Shown here: positions 43,031 through 54,905 of the stretch, in pieces | How positions within the stretch are numbered: position 1 is the stretch's first letter | How the letters are laid out: each line of letters starts with the position of its first letter | Source: Harmothoe impar | Lineage: Eukaryota; Annelida; Polychaeta; Phyllodocida; Polynoidae | Length of the DNA stretch: 64,000 nucleotides | Direction of reading: 5' to 3' | Assembly: GCA_947462335.1 (NCBI GenBank) | Contig: OX381707.1 | Span: 80,128,610-80,192,609 of the forward strand | The notes under the pieces: model-generated | Told to the model about the DNA's origin: nothing | Database searches by the model: none | Seen by the model: only the letters and a program-made list of their open reading frames with translations | Made by a program: the position numbers and the translations under genes

Positions 43031-43481
43031 TACCCTCCCTGGGTAGCACCAGGTCCTTTCTGATTGGTGGACTCAAGGGATTCCCCCTTACTCCAAGTAG
43101 TGCCTCCAGTGCAGTTCTGCCCTCTGGGTGAGGTTCCCTTTACTCCACCCACTTTCATTCATGACTGTCCTGGGCAATTTTTGTTACTGTTTTCATGAAT
43201 GAGTAGGGTTCCCAGCATAGTACTCCAGCCAGCCCCTCTCTGCTGGTCCTGGCTCCCTGACTCTGTGGCCTACCGAAGGCCTTCTCCCCCATCGTGCTGT
43301 GTTTTAGATCTAGTTTTTGTCAATTTGTATTGCTCTGTCATTCCCCCATTTCCACCACAGACTGACCACTGCGTTGTAAATCCGATTATATTTGTTTGGC
43401 TACATGCATTATACAATTATATTCAACAAATCAATATAATTGGTTCCTGCTCGTTACACTGTCCTGAGTCAGGCCCCTTTT

Positions 43482-44037
43482 AGTCTCAACGTCAGACCAA
43501 TGTTGCGTCTGCCCGTTAGGTGGCGGGAGGGGCGCCTTACATAGGTCTGACTGTGGGGTCGAAATTACAACCAATTTTGACGGTTTATAAAGACATTTTT
43601 AATAACAGGTGCTCGACATCATTTTGTAATACTAAATGAGGATATAGTTCTGTTACCAATTTGAAAAATAGTGATGAATAAGCATAATGAATTAGTCAAC
43701 AAAGAGCTGTCAAACCATGGCGAGAATCCGCCATGTGCTTCGCTCCATCGGCGGCCTATGGAAGGAAAATGTCCCTTTTCTCCCTTACCTCTAGTGTCAT
43801 ATCGATGTCATTTGAAACATAGCTTAATTACATCATAATGAGCACTCGGTTTAAATGACATTGATATGACACTAGTAGAACACCCCAAACTGACATTGTT
43901 TACACTATTAAACTCTTAAGTACTACGGTTCTTCTGGGTCCCGTCGGGGGCGCCGTCATGCAGGCAGTCAGACCTATGTAAGGCGCCCTTCCCGCCACCT
44001 AACGGGCAGACGCAACATTGGTCTGACGTTGAGACTT
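43482..44037. mobile_element. Mutator-like MITE, 556 bp, with 10-bp target duplication
   Basis: Inverted ends of about 70 bp begin AGTCTCAACGTCAGACC and include GTTGCGTCTGCCCGTTAGG and GGCGCCTTACATAGGTCTGA. GGCCCCTTTT stands on both flanks (43472-43481 and 44038-44047). A second inverted pair lies inside (CTAGTGTCATATCGATGTCA near 43792, its inverse near 43857). Long inverted ends with a 9-10 bp target duplication are the mark of Mutator-type elements. No transposase is present. Confidence 0.88.
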
Positions 44038-44229
44038 GGCCCCTTTTTCCCTACTATTTAGGTTTACAATAAACACACCTGTTATTTACAATGTTTGTTC
44101 ATTACTTCTTCCTCACCTTACATTGAACATAGTCATTTGCACAATATAAAAACAATATTGGTTTGTCTCAGGTCGATCAACAATCCTTCAACTACTTCAG
44201 GTACTTAAAGACTGGCTGACAATAATACA

Positions 44230-45320
44230 AGATGGTGGGGGCCTCAGAGGTGTATGGACTTCAAAAGGCTTTAATAAGGTACCTCACAAACACTTGATAA
44301 TTAAGTTCAAGAGTTTTTCTGGATAGAGAACTTTATAGCAGGGAGAACACAACAGGTAATGGTGAATGGCTTGCTATCTGAAAAAAACTGTGTTCGTAGT
44401 GGAATACCATAGGGGTCAGTCCTAGGCCCTATGTTGTTTGTCACATACATCAATGACCTTCCACATGGTTTGTCCTCAACTACTAAGATGTTTACAGGCG
44501 AAACCAAGATCTACAAAAAAATTCAAAACAGGGATGACTCTAAGAGGATATCAAGAAACTCCAGGGGTGGTCACAATAATGGCAACTCCTCTTTCCCCCT
44601 GACAAGTGTAAAGTAAAGGCAGGTTAAACCACAAGGCCCAGGATAAGATAGTGGAAATTATAATGAAAGAAGTCCTATCTGAAAAAGACCTTTGAATACT
44701 ATTCAATGTAGACCTATCATTCAGAGCGGAAATTCACGCAAGAGCAGCGAAGGGTACTGAATGTTTGGTTTCAACAGAAGGACCTTCACCCACCTAGACC
44801 GTTTGTCTTTCAAATGTTTGTTCATCACCCTAGCACGACCACAGCTAGAGTACTGTGCTCCCATCTGACAACCGTACAAGGAAGGAGACAAAGAACTCCT
44901 GGAAAAAGTCCAACAAGGAGCCAGAAAACGCCTCCTTGGCCTCAAAGATAAACCGTACAACCAGGGATTAAGGGAACTATAACTACCTACAGTGGCATTC
45001 AGACATCTAAGGGAGGACATGATTGAAGTCTATAAGTTGTTTTATAAGTACACTTGAAAATTAGAGGATGTACTGAAATTGGATAGAAACCCAGGCAGAA
45101 CCAGAGGCAACCAAAAGAAGCTGTTTGAGTCAGTGGGTCACCTCGTGAAAGTCAAGAATAGCTTCTGACAGCAAGTGGTACACACATGGAACAGCCTACC
45201 AAATGAAGTTGTACTGATGGAAAATGTGAACATATTTAAGAACAGACTTGAAAAGACATAGACAGAGCACACACTCAAATTTGATTGGGAGCTGGAACCC
45301 CTACCTGGTCAAGCCTGACT
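44230..45320 (+). pseudogene. Dead LINE reverse transcriptase, family 2, longer copy
   Basis: GIP-GSVLGPMLFVTYINDL (44402-44460) is the RT motif before the catalytic box. The catalytic F(A)DD position reads FTGE, so the enzyme is dead. It is followed by the same C-terminal region as at 27560 (PQLEYC, LEKVQQGARKRLLGLKDKP). Several stops interrupt the frame. Confidence 0.8.
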
Positions 45321-45639
45321 AACTGAAAGGTGCTAGAAAAAAAGACGCATGAGCCCCAGCTGCCAGAAATACCAATAACTTTAAAGGTGAATAGGGTCGG
45401 ACTACTTTTACCCGAACAAAATTGCGCAGGTGAAAACACCGGAAGTGAGCAAGGTGTCATGGCCGCATCAGGATGTGTTTGGAGACAATGCAGGTTAATA
45501 TTGCCTTTTTCTCCTTTGATACTTGACAAATGCATTTAAAAATAAATAAAGGGTCTCAAGCAAATACGGGGACCTTCGAGGTCTATCTGTCGAGCAAACA
45601 CAGAATGAAATGGAACCTTAAAACATCATTCTGTCCTTA

Positions 45640-46195
45640 AAGGTTAGGACAGGAAGGCACACCTGTGCCTTGCTATGGACACATGATACTCAGTACTTCA
45701 ACTATTCAGACAGGTCGTGCCATTCTGTAGGGTTAACTCCAGTTCTAATGATCTCAAAATAATGCCTGTCTCAGCCTACATGCCAGGCAGACAAAGATCC
45801 TGAGTGTAGTGTAAGGGGATATGGAAGACATATCAATGAGCTGTACCTACAGCCTAATTGGCTTGACAGTGGAGACCACCACTGCTGAGCTACCTCCTTT
45901 GTATACAACTACCGCATCAGCTGAATTACTTATTACTGTGTTCCATATACACCAAGTGCAACCTTTGAACCCCTTCAGGATCACATGTTGCTAAAAGATA
46001 ATATTTGTCGTCAAAATGCATTGATGTAGCCTGGGTATGTAACTCTCTGGTGCTGCATTGGTGCATTATGCCAATCTTATAGGAGTGTCTCACTTCCCTT
46101 TGGTTGGCATAATGCTTGAATGTAGCTTTGGTGAGTTACTTGCCAGGGCTGCATTTATGCATCATGATGACCATAGACATGATGCAATAATGCAC
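45640..46195. repeat. About 550-bp dispersed repeat, copy
   Basis: Closely parallel to 28716-29280, in the same position between a LINE RT relic and a LINE 3' end relic, as expected for segmental duplication. Confidence 0.7.
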
Positions 46196-46199
46196 TTTG

Positions 46200-46830
46200 C
46201 CATACATAAAGGTTTAACAAGAGGACAGGCAGAGTTCACAGACACAGGTAACCCACTGAGGGCCGGATATTGGTTTAATGTTCTGTATGCTCCTCCAATG
46301 CAGCTTTTGATGGCTTTTGATGGTAAAATACTTTCAATAAGTTGTATCATGAGGACAATAGGCATAGCAAATTTAAGCTCTATGCCTTCTCTTAAACCTA
46401 TTGTTATTAGGGGTGTTATTTACAGGGCCATCACACGATGGAATCAGCTAAAAGCTGAATATACATTGATAGAAGACCTTTCTGCTTTAAATTAGCCATT
46501 AAGAAAAACTACAACGATTGTTTCATGTAATAATTATCTATGAAACTCAACGTTATACCCATCCTGTACACATAATAACATACACGTCATTCTCATCTCA
46601 TCTCATCATTTAAGAGTATACAAGACACATTGTCAATGGAAGAACATATTACCATACTCAACTTGTATTATACCACAGGTACACTGGTAGCCAAACTGTA
46701 ATTTATGTGAAATATGTAATATCATAAAGCAAAAGAAAGGGTCCTAGCGTAAAAAATGCAATGCGTGGTAGCTAGGTATAATGCATTCTTGTAATTGTAT
46801 TATTTTAACCCAATAAAACACTTAAAAAGA
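46200..46830 (+). pseudogene. LINE 3' end relic, better kept copy
   Basis: The frame SCIMRTIGIANLSSMPSLKP, then VIRGVIYRAITRWNQLKAEY, TLIEDLSALN resembles the C-terminus of CR1/jockey RT proteins. CCAATAAAACACTT at about 46811 followed by AAAAAGATAAAAAAAGG looks like a LINE 3' end. Confidence 0.6.
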
Positions 46831-46839
46831 TAAAAAAAG

Positions 46840-48409
46840 GGTTGACATTCCCAGAAACATATAGGACATACACATGGCTCAGAGTTCATGGGAGTCAGAA
46901 AACCGTCAAACACCTGTCTGTAAAGTGGCAATTCCATCAAAGTGTTTATTTCAAGTCATTCCAGCTGTCACCAAATATGAAACAGGTTGACTGATAGAAG
47001 CTATTTTATCAATCAATCATGCTTCCCCTACTCAGTTAATTAATTGTGCTGTTTTTCGTACAATCTATTTGAATGGTTGTGTCTCATAAGGGACACTTCA
47101 TCATTGTTCTCTGCTTATTAATTTCTGGTTTAGTACTTCCCAGGAACGGATGACAGAAAACAAACTAGTTAGAAAATCAAAGTTAACTTAATTTTTCTCC
47201 CTAATTTTACGTTTGAAGGCTTATTTTATAGGTATCTTTTTCCTAATCAAATATTGTCCAACTGAAAGTTATTTAACAGAAAACTGGGAACTAATACAGT
47301 AGTTGGCCCTAGTGTGGGCTCAGGAGTGAATGACCCTTCGTTTTGGGTCCTTGCCTGCAGTTTTCTTGTCAGGTTGACACACGTATGCTTTTGTGTGCTT
47401 CAAATGGGAACATCACCAAGAAGCCAGACAACCTAATTAGGTTTCGATACAATCAGACAGATAAGTAAAATATTCATTGTGGGCCCACAGTTTTAGGTGC
47501 AGGCCCAGGATATTTGAAGCCACAAGCCAGGGTGTCCTACGTTTCAAAATGTCACATACTCACATACTGTTCCGGACACCGGCTATAGCCGGCTAAAAGG
47601 CTTCTGGACCGGCTGGACTGGTCCTACTGCCGGTCCAGATGACTGGCTGGATCTTTGGCTACATGTCAGTTTTTACGGCTTGTAAATCGGACCATTATCA
47701 AGGTCTCTAGAGAGAAAAGCATTTTGCATAAATATTTTGAAAATTATTACTTGAGATTTAACAATGATCAATACAGGAATATACAGGAAAGCTGTATTGA
47801 TTGGATATAAATTCTTGCCTTATACTTTTTTTTTCAGATATGAAAAGTGCTCTCAGGCATCCGGGCCTGCAAAATGTAAGCCGGTCCTGCAAAATAATAG
47901 ATCTGCAGGACCGATTGTCCTGCAAGGCAAAAAAGGTTTCACGGAGACTGCAAAGAGAGGCAAAATATTTGTTTACATTGATCAGTGTTTAAAAAAAATG
48001 CACTGTTTCAGTGTCAACAGCTGTTGACTAGGTGAATAGGCTCAGAGCTCCAGTCAAAGTCTTTTCAGTTGGAGTTGGGCCTTAAAAAGAGACGTTATTT
48101 TTTTATCTATCAAAGAAACCAACGGCCCTGGGACTAGTCATTTATCAACCACAGGACAGGCAGAATGGTTAATTAGACCAATTTATTTTTGTGGGTAAAA
48201 ATGGAAAAGAAAAAGGGAAAAAAGCTTGCTTTGCTTGTTTTATTTATCTATTTAGTTTCCATCTATTCATCAAATATATTTAAAGCTTTGAATCTTTTGT
48301 CCACTTCCAAGTCATGGACAAATTCACTTTGGCTGACCCTTTGTTGCTTTAGTACTACTCTAAAATTGGATAAAAAATAGTAGTGTCTTCAAATGTGTGC
48401 CCCTCCTCC
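46840..48409. repeat. Duplicated noncoding block (partner 29931-31189)
   Basis: See the partner region. Around 47570-47720 this copy also contains the CCGGCTATAGCCGGCTAAAAGG block that occurs at 26345 and 38465. No gene. Confidence 0.6.
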
Positions 48410-48924
48410 TTATATTAACCCCTTAACTCCCCTCAATGTTCAAAAGTGACCACCTCCTGCTGCAGCAGGTGAAGGCTTTATACCTGTATCTACCTAACCT
48501 TCCGGCTGAGTGGGTAGGACACAGTAGCCATCACAGTTCTCGCTGAACTCTTCTCCCTCTGACGTCAAAAGATGTAATTAACATACTCATGTTGACTACT
48601 CCCATTGCAATTGGAGTGACGGCAGGTGGAGGTTTAACATCCTGCCCCCATCTCATTAGGCCGCCTGGTCAGTAGTGCCCAGCAGTCTGTATTCACTTAA
48701 CACAAACAACCTGTGCTGTGTGGAACTGAGTATTGGGATTGCGTGCCTTTTGGAACCACTTCTGCAACCTTACATACCTCATCAGCTGATACATACTGCA
48801 TTAGTTGAGTCTTACTACAAGCACTACCAATTTTACTTAGTGTTGGCTGTCAACAAACACACTTCAGACTTTATCAAGTTGGGGACTATCTACATCGAAG
48901 CAACTACTTCTAATCTGAGCAACC
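48410..48924 (+). promoter_or_regulatory. GPCR upstream region with perfect CRE
   Basis: TGACGTCA at 48560-48567, about 360 bp ahead of the start codon, in the block shared with 35810-36297. The flanking AAAAGATGTAATTAACATAC and the CCTGCTGCAGCAGGTGAAGG element are kept as well. Confidence 0.5.
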
Positions 48925-49995
48925 ATGGTGCAGGAGGCATTTCAAATCTTCTATGTATGCCTAAGAATGATTGAGTCCTTTGCAGCCGTGTTGGCTAACC
49001 TACTGACACTCATCTGTGTAAAAAGGTTCAGAAACCTCCGCAACCCATCTGGTCTCCTGATAGCTAGCCTGGCACTCAGTGACTGCCTTCATGGTCTGTT
49101 TGTCCTCATCTTCCTACCCCTGCAGTCCATGAGTAAGGCATTATGTATCAGCAGTTTCATTACACAAGGCTTCACCATCACCGCACAGTTGATGACCTTT
49201 ACGCTGTTGGCAATGGAGAGGAGGAACTGCCTTCTTTCCCAGCTGAATCGCTGTAAGAAATGGTCTCTGAGGAAAGCTGGCCTGCTAGTCATTGGTGGTT
49301 GGATCATCATATCATTCATGCATGTGGCATTTGCAGTAGACAGTGCTAGAAATCCCACCAAATTTAGTAAATGTACACCTGAATCCCTGTTTCATAAATC
49401 ATTCATTTATGTCAACATTAGTGTTTTCCTCTTCACATTCATTATGGCTGCATCTCTCTATGGCTCTATTGCCTGTATTGCAGTTTCAAGCAGTCACCAG
49501 GCTGTTTTAAATATGCCACAAACCGTTCAGCAGATAGAGAGACGCCAGACAGAACTCCGCATCACCAAAATGATGGCTCTTGTTGTTGGTGTTTTTTTTA
49601 CACTCTACATCCCTGCATCCATTTCAGCTGCTCTGCTTGATTCATCTTCCCTGAAATGGAAAGATGAGTTGCACAGCTTGGCAATCATCATCATGGAAAT
49701 CAACTTCTGGATCAACCCAGCCATCTATGCCTGGCGCAGTAAGCCATTCAGGAAGGCATTAGGTGCACTTTTCTCTAGTTGTGGGTTCTGCCATACAAGT
49801 GTTAGTGATGGTGATGTTCCCATGAATACACTTTCGCAGTCAGTGCACATCCGTGTACGTACTGCAGAACAGTTGAACAGTCTAGGACCTGCTACTTTAG
49901 AAGCTAGTTCTTTAAGACAAATAATGCTCACACCCCTGATGGTAATGCAGGATGTCATTGCTGAGCAGCAGGGCCTAACGAGTGTACAGGTTTGA
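48925..49995 (+). CDS. Intronless rhodopsin-class GPCR (orphan), 356 aa
   Basis: Full-length paralogue of the receptor at 36298 and of the broken copy at 31685. It keeps D53 in LALSD, C74 and C150, E98-R-R, W126, FFTLYIP in TM6 and NPAIY (264-268) in TM7, followed by a helix 8 with RSKPFRKAL. The tail is longer than in the 36298 receptor (HIRVRTAEQLNSLG insert) and ends SVQV, whose V-x-V form would suit a class II PDZ domain. ICL3 is short (about residues 190-213). Strong start context AACCATGG. The region ahead carries a CRE. Ligand unknown. Confidence 0.92.
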   Translation: MVQEAFQIFYVCLRMIESFAAVLANLLTLICVKRFRNLRNPSGLLIASLALSDCLHGLFVLIFLPLQSMSKALCISSFITQGFTITAQLMTFTLLAMERRNCLLSQLNRCKKWSLRKAGLLVIGGWIIISFMHVAFAVDSARNPTKFSKCTPESLFHKSFIYVNISVFLFTFIMAASLYGSIACIAVSSSHQAVLNMPQTVQQIERRQTELRITKMMALVVGVFFTLYIPASISAALLDSSSLKWKDELHSLAIIIMEINFWINPAIYAWRSKPFRKALGALFSSCGFCHTSVSDGDVPMNTLSQSVHIRVRTAEQLNSLGPATLEASSLRQIMLTPLMVMQDVIAEQQGLTSVQV

Positions 49996-50494
49996 AAACA
50001 TGGCTTGTATGTAGGGTAGTTTCTGGAATTCTTCTAGCCTCTCACTAAATCACCACTGGCCTGTTTTTGTACCGATAAGAATACAACAATGCATTACAAG
50101 TTAAGCTTTATATGTTCTGATCACAAGATGAAGGACAATTATCACATTTATACTCACATATATAAACTACTGTATATGCCATTCTGTGTTCTCCTGGTTA
50201 TATGTATATTAAGGGTAGTCATATATCTGTCAGCTTATTATATTTGTCAGTCTGTTATACAGTTTAAACCTGTATCAATTTGGTGAGACATAGCCATACA
50301 TCTTGAGTGTCAAAGGAAATTGTATTCCTTGAACAGATTCTAAATGTAAATTCAGAGCACCTTGGTAAGTGCACTCAGATGATATCAGATTGTGGTTTGA
50401 TGGTATATATCTATACATTATTATCATTATTATTGTCAGTATTATTATTGTTATTATTGAAGTGTATTGTCTCCTTTGTACTGTAATTCTCTTG

Positions 50495-50500
50495 AATAAA
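50495..50500 (+). terminator. Poly(A) signal of the GPCR at 48925
   Basis: AATAAA about 500 bases after the stop, in the same conserved setting as at 33070 and 57698. Confidence 0.65.
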
Positions 50501-51149
50501 GTAAACTTCTAATGGCCATCAATTGCTCTCTTTGTCTTATTTTTTGGTCAATTATGGATCGATGACCAGGGGGCAACACCGATATATTTTGGTAGATTTC
50601 AGAATGATAACTTTTGCAACTATATATATATATGTTGTTGATTTTGAAATTGGGGTTCAAAGGTCTTGACCACATACCACATAATTAGAGTCAACAGACA
50701 GTTTCAGCTAATCAGGAAGCTGATTAAGCCATTCTCATCACTCTGCCCATTGTAAAAATAGTGATTTGCAGAAATCCTATTTTCATTCATTTTATTGAAG
50801 TTTTAAAGTCCATTAAAAATGGAGAGAAATATTAGAATTCATGGCATCAACTTGAGCCTGATGCTGTCAGTGATACAGTCAGCTAGCAATAGCTTGTATT
50901 AAAGCACCTTTTGTACATCAAGTTTTGATACAATAGAGTATGAAAATTATTATCGATATGATTGTGTGGTCATCTAAGGTTCCCTTAGATTATTAATGAG
51001 TAGTCAGGTAGCTTTATCCTAAACCTTTTAAACAAACTGTGGCTGTTTGGCTGTGGAGGCACCATAATGCACTAACACAACCCTGGTGAGTTACCTCCAA
51101 TTTTGTTCATCTTGACTACAAATGAACATCAACCCTCAAGCATCGTTCT

Positions 51150-52270
51150 GTCTTTAAAAGGTTAAGACAGGAAGACACACCTGTGCCTGGCTATGGACAC
51201 CTGATATCCAGCAGTTCATCCATTCAGACAGGTCATGCCATGCAGCAGGCATATCCATACACAGCTGGTCATGTCCAGTTCTAAATATCTCATTTTATTT
51301 CATGGTGAATATTGACTGTTAACGTTAAACCTATGGGAGTGTAGTTCCTGAGGGGAGCGAGCAATAAGCCTAGACTGTATCGCACGCTTTGGCCATTTTG
51401 CACGCTCCCAAGAGTCACGTGACCCTCGGTAGATTCAAATAAACACTATCCTGTGTCATAATTATTGTAAAACCTTGAAATAAGCATGAAATAAGCATAA
51501 TAAACACAGAGCATCAATTAAAAAGGTGCCCCTTGACCAATGAGCTGTCTGATATAGAATGGGCACCCGAGGATCCCCATACATAATGAGCTATGATGAG
51601 GTTGGGATCCAGATATAGCTACTGGTCCAGGCCCTAATGCAGCCCAGTGGGCGGAGTTTAGGGACTGGGTGATCGAGGCTGACAAAGACCCTGAGTCCAG
51701 TGTAAGGGGATGTTGAATACATATCAACAAGCTGTATCTACAGCCTAATTGGCCTGACAGGGGAGACCAGTACTGCTTAGCTACCTACTTTGTATACAAC
51801 TACCGCATCAGCAGACTAACTGGTTACTGTGTCACCTACATACACCAAGTGCAACCTGTGAATACCTTAACCCTTTCAGGATGGTATGACGCTAAAATAT
51901 AACGTTTGTCGCCAAAATGCATTGATGCAGCCCTGGTGAGTAACTCTTTGGTACTGCATTGGTGCATTATGCCAATCTTACAGGAGTGTCTCACCCCCTT
52001 GGGTTGGCATAATGCTTGAAAGCAGCCCTGGTGAGTTACTCGCCAGGGCTGCATGCATCATGATGCCCAAAGACATACTGTAGGGTCATCTCCAGTTCTA
52101 CCGATATCATTATAACACCTGTCTCAGCCTACATGCTAGGCAGACAAAGACCCCGAGTGCAGTGTAAGGGGATATGGAATACATGTCAAAGGGCTGTCCA
52201 GCCTAATTGGCCTTAAGGTGGAGACCACTACTGCTGAGCTACCTACTTTGGACACAACTAGTGGATAAGT
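51150..52270. repeat. About 550-bp dispersed repeat, copy, with interruptions
   Basis: Starts near AAGACACACCTGTGCCTGGC, is interrupted at about 51305-51680 by other sequence, and continues through CAACTACCGCATCAGCAGA and GCATTATGCCAATCTTACAGG. A second tail follows (52110-52270), as in the partner at 33555-34310. Confidence 0.65.
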
Positions 52271-52281
52271 TAAATAACAGC

Positions 52282-52779
52282 TTAGGCCATTCAAAAAAAA
52301 CTTGTTTCTCATCACCCAGCAGTGAGAAATATGACAAGGGTGTATTATTTTAATTCTTTTTTTTTCACTGGGGGCTAAAATATACATATATTATATAGGA
52401 AAATTGAGACTTTTCACACTTTGATAGTTAAGAGTATATTGATCCCTAAAAGTTGTTACAATGCATGTTATTCCTAGCTCACTGCATTACTGAAAGTCTG
52501 AGCTTTAGTGTTATACCAAATACCGTATTCGACGTAATAAGCGCACACCCCCTAGTAAGTGCACACCCCCCGTTTTTGGCCAATTTTTATACAACAAATA
52601 ACAAAAAAAATCTCAATTGTTGACCCCACTTAAAGTCTCAACTAATAAAAGTTGTCCATTATCATTTTTTAAGCCCACTGTGCGCTTATTACGTCAAATA
52701 CGGTATGTAAATATCTGTCAATTTTTGACAAATTCTTCATCAAAATGATGATAAAAAACTTATTTCTGAGTGGCCTTAC
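52282..52779. mobile_element. MITE family with TTGTTTCTCATCA ends, copy 4 (host of a nested MITE)
   Basis: TTAGGCCATTCAAAAAAAAC on the left is answered by GAGTGGCCTTAC on the right. Counterpart of 34317-34669 but about 150 bp longer because of the nested insertion at 52520-52706. Confidence 0.75.
52520..52706. mobile_element. Nested MITE, 187 bp, 27-bp inverted ends
   Basis: ATACCGTATTCGACGTAATA at the left pairs with the inverse of TATTACGTCAAATACGGTAT at the right, with GCGCAC/GTGCGC just inside. The related MITE copy at 34317 lacks it (ACCAAATATTTGAC), so the insertion is later than the duplication. Confidence 0.88.
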
Positions 52780-54359
52780 TGTGTCACTCATATACATCAA
52801 GTGCAACCTATAAATAATGTAACGCTTTAAGTTGAATTGCTACATGTTGAGAATTTGCATCTACAGCTTTGGTCACATCATTTTAAACTTGTAGTATATA
52901 TGGCCTGCTGTACAAATGTGCTCCCATTTCATATTCAAAAAATTGGACAAGTTGGTGAGACATTAAGCGTTTTATAGCATTTTGAACATCCGATAAAATT
53001 TAACTGAAGATAAATCCTATTTTTGACATGGGTTTGTGCATTGGAATTAATTACAAATAAATCTTTTTAGATATACTATTGTGTTGCATAAAACAGCCAA
53101 GGGTATTTGATGAGAACGATTTACAGCCACACTTGACGATTTTACTTATTATAAAATACCCCATCAAAGTAGTTTATTTTTAATGTAAGCACTAATGTGA
53201 ACAATAATTTGAAAGAGTTTGAAAAGAATCCTGTTGACTTTGAACGCTAATTAATTTTCAGCCAATAATACTATAAAGTTAAAACATCTACTGCTACCCA
53301 TTTCCGAAAGTAGAATGCCATGCCATGCAACTATGAAATTATTTTTGCAGTAAAGAGTAATGTATTGGCAGTTCACACACGATGTTTCATATATTTTTTT
53401 ATTTTTTTAATTCCATATAAAAAGAAAAAATTAAAAAAAAACATTTTCATTCTCATTTTCTGATTTGATATGACTTTAAAAGAATGTTAAAATACTTTTG
53501 ACTTCAATAAAAAGGGAAGCAACCAACCTTAAGGAAAGCATGTCACTAAAAGATGATAATTGCTGTTGCAATGCACCAATGGGGCCCAGCGAGTAACTTG
53601 ATGCATGAAGCTGCATTGGTGCTTGAATGCAGGCCTGGCGAGTTACTTAACCAGGGCTGCATTTATACATTATGATGACCAAGGACATGAGATACATCAA
53701 TGTACTTTAACATCTATTAGAGATTAACAAGAGTAGACAGGAAGAGGTCACCCACGCACGTAGCGTTCTAAGGGCCTGATATTGCTTTAATGTTCTATGT
53801 GGTCCATAATTGCAGCCCTGGCAAATGATACTTATACCAGTGCTGAAATTATTGTGAATACATTATGAATCATCTCAATGCTATATATACGAGAATTAGA
53901 CAATTTCAGATGGAAACAGACTTTGACTGACTAATAGACTATTATTTGGACAAAGGGCATGTCACAGATGAGCACTATTTCATCTTTATTTAAGGGTTGA
54001 CATTTCCAGTGATATATCTATACATAGGGCATACGCATTGTTATCGTTCCTCTGAGTCAGACAGACGTCAAAACCTTCTCTATAAAGTGGTGATTCCACC
54101 AAGAACAATAGAATATTTTTAATTATTATCAATCTGACAGTTATCAAAAAGCAAATAACTGGACTGATAGAAGCCATTTAATTACTTCAATCTTGCACAT
54201 TATCATTGTCATCCATTTGTGGTAACCCTGGTGGTCTCTAGCACCCAGGAACACAACAAGTCTTAATTGTCAGGGCATTATTGCCTGAAACACACATTTG
54301 TACTTTTTTGGCCTAAGGGGTTGATGGGCTCTGTTAACATGATCGCCCACACACCTCAC
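52780..54359. other. No gene seen; partial repeats
   Basis: About 53515-53830 is a diverged partial copy of the 550-bp repeat plus its neighbour (GCAAATGATACTTATACCAG). 53990-54180 resembles 29935-30100. The rest is AT-rich, with no exon recognised. Confidence 0.5.
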
Positions 54360-54905
54360 TAGGTGTGATTAGAGAGTAACCTAGCTGCCTTAATGACCCA
54401 ATCATGATCATTATGATGTTGCAGTCTGGGAAAAGGGTCAGTGCATCCTCTAATTACTTTGCCACGCCTATACATTGTTCAATCTGATTACATGATCTCA
54501 TTATGAGAGTGGACAGGAAGATCCTTCACCATAATCACCTCTCAAGTTCAGACAGATCTACGTCATATACCATTATTTATACTGAGATTGAGAGTGGGTA
54601 CTGTCTAAGTGGCATTGTATGACATTACGAATGTGATACTATCATCTGCCTGAGCAGATACTTATTGTGTCAGTCTCTATTTAAATATTCATATTGGAGC
54701 CTCATATTGCTTCGTAAGTCGAGACACGTGAATGTTAATTAGAGTTCATCGTTACCCACTGAAATTGAACCCACTGCCTGTGAATCTCTAAATATAACTG
54801 AAATGCATCTGAATTGGCTGATATTAACATCAGCCTATTTAGATACATTTAAAACCAGGTCCCAATAGAACAGCTCTATTTAAATATCAGATAATTTTGA
54901 GCAAA
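54360..54905 (+). repeat. Upstream block of the GPCR at 56122 (partner 24115-24640)
   Basis: Matches the segment at 24115-24640 in order and at good similarity (GGAAAAGGGTCAGTGC, GAGAGTGGACAGGAAGATCC). It lies about 1.2-1.8 kb before the start codon. It may contain regulatory sequence, but nothing specific was identified. Confidence 0.7.

Noticed and set aside
42515..43131. Pro-rich ORFs of 140 and 68 codons
   Set aside because: They cross a 137-bp tandem repeat whose length is not a multiple of three, so each copy is read in a different frame.
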